Part shown: one piece after another, positions 61,883 to 64,000 of the stretch
Position numbering within the stretch: the first letter of the stretch is position 1
How the letters are laid out: each line of letters begins with the position of its first letter
Assembly (NCBI RefSeq): GCF_000243275.1
Contig: NZ_CM001437.1
Coordinates: 503,088 to 567,087, forward strand
Direction: 5' to 3'
DNA length: 64,000 bases
DNA from: Myroides odoratus DSM 2801
GTDB taxonomy: Bacteria; Bacteroidota; Bacteroidia; Flavobacteriales; Flavobacteriaceae
Program-made: the position numbers and the translations under genes
Notes under the pieces: model-generated
Told to the model about the DNA's origin: nothing
What the model saw: only the letters and a program-made list of their open reading frames with translations
Databases searched by the model: none

Positions 61883-62217
61883 GTGAGGGTTGTGCTTTGT
61901 GAGGTTTGTGCTTTGTGAGGTTTGTGCTTTGTGAGGTTTGCGCTTTGTGAGGTTTGCGCTTTGTGAGGTTTGCGCTTTGTGAGGTTTGCGCTTTGTGAGG
62001 TTTGCGCTTTGTGAGGTTTGCGCTTTGTGAGGTTTGTGTTTTGTGAGGTTTGCCCAGATTTTTTATCTAGTTACTTGGCAAATGGCCATTTGCCACTACG
62101 GGGTTTTACATCTCATCGTCTCACCATCTTACCTCTTTCCCCCCTTAACCCTCAACCCTCAACCCTTAACCCTCAACCCTTAACCCTTAACTCTCAACCC
62201 TTAACTTAACTCAACCC
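61883..62217. repeat. Composite intergenic repeat, copy 3
   Basis: Plus strand: ten 16-bp units of GTGAGGTTTG(T/C)GCTTT fill 61883-62042 without a gap. A partial unit leads into the core with TTATCTAGTTACTTGG and a perfect 20-bp palindrome TGGCAAATGGCCATTTGCCA (62076-62095), then CTACGGGGTTTTACATCTC. A short CTCACCATCTTACC part follows. Eight heptamers (TTAACCC or TCAACCC) fill 62145-62200, followed by a worn end. Telomere-like in look, but inside the chromosome. The order of parts is as at 35186 and 35542. Confidence 0.85.
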
Positions 62218-62220
62218 ACA

Positions 62221-62252
62221 AAAAAAAGGAAGCACTACGCTTCCTTTTTTTT
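62221..62252. terminator. Terminator after the RlmL-type operon
   Basis: AAAAAAAGGAAGC pairs with GCTTCCTTTTTTT around ACTAC. It ends at the stop of the gene at 62254 and is nearly the same stem as 48906-48935. Confidence 0.8.
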
Positions 62253-62253
62253 A

Positions 62254-62487
62254 TTAGTTCAAGACTTTTACGCCTTTTAGAAAAATCCATTTCACACAGA
62301 TTTTATCTCCTTCATCTGTTTTAAAAACTTTAAATTGTGGAGCAAAAACAGTTGCTACAATAGCACTAACAATGGGTAGCCATATACCCGATAAATCGGT
62401 AAAATACGCCAAACCAGTTCGTGCTAAAAGAAACAGTACGGCAAAGCTCACAAATTGAAACAATATTGTTTTAGTTCCTACACTCAT
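62254..62487 (-). CDS. Small membrane protein of unknown function
   Basis: A 77-residue protein with two helices (about residues 8-24 and 33-49) separated by YFTDLSG, then a soluble tail with PQFKVFKTDEGDKICVKWIF. No family is recognised with confidence. It follows the RlmL-type gene by 6 bp and is probably co-transcribed; whether it has a linked role is unknown. Confidence 0.65.
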   Translation of the reverse strand: MSVGTKTILFQFVSFAVLFLLARTGLAYFTDLSGIWLPIVSAIVATVFAPQFKVFKTDEGDKICVKWIFLKGVKVLN

Positions 62488-62493
62488 CGTTTT

Positions 62494-63654
62494 TTAATTT
62501 TGATTCATATATTTTCCTTTTTTACTTCCTTCATAGAGTTCGTATTTAGCTAAACGTGCCTCTAATTTACCATTAAATAATTTAATTTTTCTTGAAGGAC
62601 GTAAACCAACATATTTTAAAGCTTCAATGTTAGCGGTAATGAACCAAGCATCTGTTCCTGGATATCCTTGTTTCAAAGTATCTCCGATTTCGCGGTAAAA
62701 ACGTTCTAAATTAATATCTAAACGTTCTCCATATGGTGGGTTAAACACCATGTGCAAAGGTCCTTCTACCTCTTTTGAAGTTTCAAAAAAGTTTAGGTTT
62801 TCTATCTTAATGTATTCTTCTAAATTTGCATTACGAACATTATCTTGGGCTTTCATTACTGCAGAAGGTGCTTTATCATACCCTTGAATCGTATAATGAA
62901 ATTCGCGTACGCGTTTAAGCAGTGAACTTTGAATGACCTCAAATAGATCTGCATCCCAATCCTTCCAACGTTCGAAAGCAAATTCTTTTCGGTTGATATT
63001 CGCCGGAATATTGCAAGCAATCATCGCTGCCTCGATTAACAAAGTTCCTGAACCACACATAGGGTCCATGAAGTGACTTCTTCCATCCCACCCAGATAAC
63101 AACAACATTCCCGCTGCTAATACCTCGTTAATTGGCGCAATATTCGTTGCTGTTTTATATCCTCTTTGGTGTAAAGAAGCACCCGAAGAATCTAGTGAAA
63201 CCGTACATAAATCGCGTTGAATATGCACATTAATACGCAAATCTGGGAAGTCTTTATCTACATTCGGACGCTTGTCAAATTTATCTCTAAACTGATCGAC
63301 AATAGCATCTTTTGCTTTTAATGATACGAATAAACTGTTGTTGAACTGATCCGAAAACACGGTTGAATCAATCACAAACGACTGATGTGCACCGATATAT
63401 TTACTCCAATCAATACTTTGAATTCCTTTATAAAGATTACTTTCGTTATAAACAGCAAATTGTTTAATTGGAACTAAGATTTTCAAAGCGGTACGCAAAG
63501 CTAAATTCGCTTTGTATAAAAATCCTTTATCTCCTTCGAAACTCACCATACGAGTTCCTTCCTTCACTTTCGTTGCTCCTAAAAGCTGTAGTTCTTTCGC
63601 TAAAACCTCTTCTAAACCGAAAAGCGTTTTGGCTACCATTTTAAAATTTTCCAT
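62494..63654 (-). CDS. THUMP-domain 23S rRNA m2G methyltransferase (RlmL N-half type)
   Basis: A 386-residue protein. Residues about 45-155 form the THUMP RNA-binding domain (ALRTALKILVPIKQFAVYNE, then LRINVHIQRDLCTVSLDSSG). Residues about 160-375 form the methyltransferase: FMDPMCGSGTLLIEAAMIAC (SAM site), the GYDKAPSAVMKAQDNVRNA strand, and the N6/N2-type catalytic motif FNPPYGERL. This is the architecture of the m2G2445 half of RlmL. The second half of the E. coli fusion (RlmK) is absent, as is normal outside gammaproteobacteria. Confidence 0.92.
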   Translation of the reverse strand: MENFKMVAKTLFGLEEVLAKELQLLGATKVKEGTRMVSFEGDKGFLYKANLALRTALKILVPIKQFAVYNESNLYKGIQSIDWSKYIGAHQSFVIDSTVFSDQFNNSLFVSLKAKDAIVDQFRDKFDKRPNVDKDFPDLRINVHIQRDLCTVSLDSSGASLHQRGYKTATNIAPINEVLAAGMLLLSGWDGRSHFMDPMCGSGTLLIEAAMIACNIPANINRKEFAFERWKDWDADLFEVIQSSLLKRVREFHYTIQGYDKAPSAVMKAQDNVRNANLEEYIKIENLNFFETSKEVEGPLHMVFNPPYGERLDINLERFYREIGDTLKQGYPGTDAWFITANIEALKYVGLRPSRKIKLFNGKLEARLAKYELYEGSKKGKYMNQN

Positions 63655-63701
63655 TTTTTTATATCGCTATAAGGAATAATTGTATTCGTTATCCAAATGT
63701 G

Positions 63702-63709
63702 CAAAAATA
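63702..63709 (-). promoter_or_regulatory. TAnnTTTG promoter box for the RlmL-type operon
   Basis: The minus strand reads TATTTTTG, an exact -7 box, 47 bp before the ATG at 63654 and only 3 bp from the box of the divergent gene. Confidence 0.45.
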
Positions 63710-63712
63710 AAG

Positions 63713-63720
63713 TAAATTTG
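63713..63720 (+). promoter_or_regulatory. TAnnTTTG promoter box for the methyltransferase at the window end
   Basis: TAAATTTG is an exact -7 box, 29 bp before the ATG at 63750. With 63702-63709 it makes a back-to-back pair, so the two polymerases would cover the same DNA. Confidence 0.45.
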
Positions 63721-63749
63721 CAAGCTAATAAAAGATTTAAATTAAAACT

Positions 63750-64000
63750 ATGTCTGAACAGAAGAAAGCTTGGTATGCATCGTGGTTTGATACCCCTTAT
63801 TATCACATTTTATATAAGGATAGAGATTATGATGAAGCACAACTTTTTATAGATAACCTTACCCATTATTTAAACTTATCCGAAAATTCTAAAGTTTTAG
63901 ATTTAGCCTGTGGTAAAGGCCGTCACGCCATTTACCTTAACAGCTTAGGTTATGATGTGGTAGGTGCAGATTTATCTGCAAACAGTATTGAGGCAGCGAA
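63750..64000 (+). CDS. Class I SAM-dependent methyltransferase (cut by window end)
   Basis: The first 83 residues are in the window. It begins SEQKKAWYASWFDTPYYHIL, a start common in a flavobacterial group of methyltransferases. Motif I follows as SKVLDLACGKGRHAIYLNSL and the next strand as YDVVGADLSANSIEAA. The substrate is unknown. The rest lies beyond 64000. Confidence 0.88.
   Translation, partial: MSEQKKAWYASWFDTPYYHILYKDRDYDEAQLFIDNLTHYLNLSENSKVLDLACGKGRHAIYLNSLGYDVVGADLSANSIEAA

Noticed and set aside
61883-62042. CRISPR-like array
   Set aside because: The 16-bp units follow one another with no unique spacers, and no cas genes are present.
62018-62209. Small frame reading NPQPSTLNPQPLTLNSQP
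   Set aside because: Translation of the heptamer tract and core of the composite repeat, not a gene.
62145-62217. Chromosome or plasmid end (telomere)
   Set aside because: Normal genes continue on both sides, so the tract is internal.
1-64000. tRNA, rRNA or known riboswitch
   Set aside because: No cloverleaf ends, rRNA motifs or riboswitch cores were recognised on reading; a covariance-model search would be needed to exclude small RNAs.

Overview
The window comes from a low-GC member of the Bacteroidota, most likely a flavobacterium of the Myroides/Flavobacterium type. The evidence is a SusC/SusD pair, many lipoproteins with a Cys-Ser-Ser-Asp-Asp start, recurrent TAnnTTTG promoter boxes just upstream of genes, Rhs proteins with the YYYGARYYDP / DPxAEK signature, and a flavobacterial-looking order of core genes. 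The genus is inferred from general familiarity, not from a search. I saw no rRNA, tRNA, CRISPR array or complete insertion sequence.

Positions 1-7000 are an accessory island on the minus strand. It holds the downstream end of an Rhs polymorphic-toxin locus: a row of displaced C-terminal toxin tips, each followed by an immunity candidate. Three near-identical spacers of about 600 bp, each ending in the same terminator hairpin, separate the modules. One module carries an HEFDH metallopeptidase tip with a lipoprotein partner. One carries a tip with a caspase-like His/Cys pair and a small membrane partner. At least three more are decayed, leaving only a toxin tail whose stop overlaps the next gene. 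A broken XRE-type regulator lies on the opposite strand.

Positions 7000-35100 are mostly chromosomal housekeeping and metabolism. A giant TamB/AsmA-like protein is divergent from a tsaD-rsmE-permease-methyltransferase operon. Then follow a thioredoxin-like lipoprotein, TatA, a MocR regulator, an aldo/keto reductase, the Tag glycosylase, a frameshifted HAD-like gene, a large FAD dehydrogenase, a nitronate monooxygenase, an exported MsrAB fusion and a LysE exporter. After these come RidA, an AraC regulator, an MFS transporter and an ArsR-rhodanese regulator. A strong inverted repeat at the MFS promoter could be the site that regulator binds.

Positions 35100-64000 begin with two copies of an unusual composite repeat: 16-bp G/T-rich units, a palindromic core, then a C-rich tandem tail. 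A third copy is at 61.9-62.2 kb. Next is an operon SusC-SusD-phospholipase C, which looks like a phospholipid or phosphate/choline scavenging unit. It is followed by CidA/LrgB-like proteins, an FUSC membrane protein, an acyl-CoA ligase, an S41 peptidase, SDR plus DoxX, a KAS III enzyme, a murQ-TerC operon, TrmH, a sirtuin without zinc cysteines, a Crp-like regulator with a GNAT enzyme, an RlmL-like methyltransferase, and a methyltransferase cut by the window end. A second dispersed repeat family (motif GTTTACNGT and its complement) occurs at four intergenic sites.
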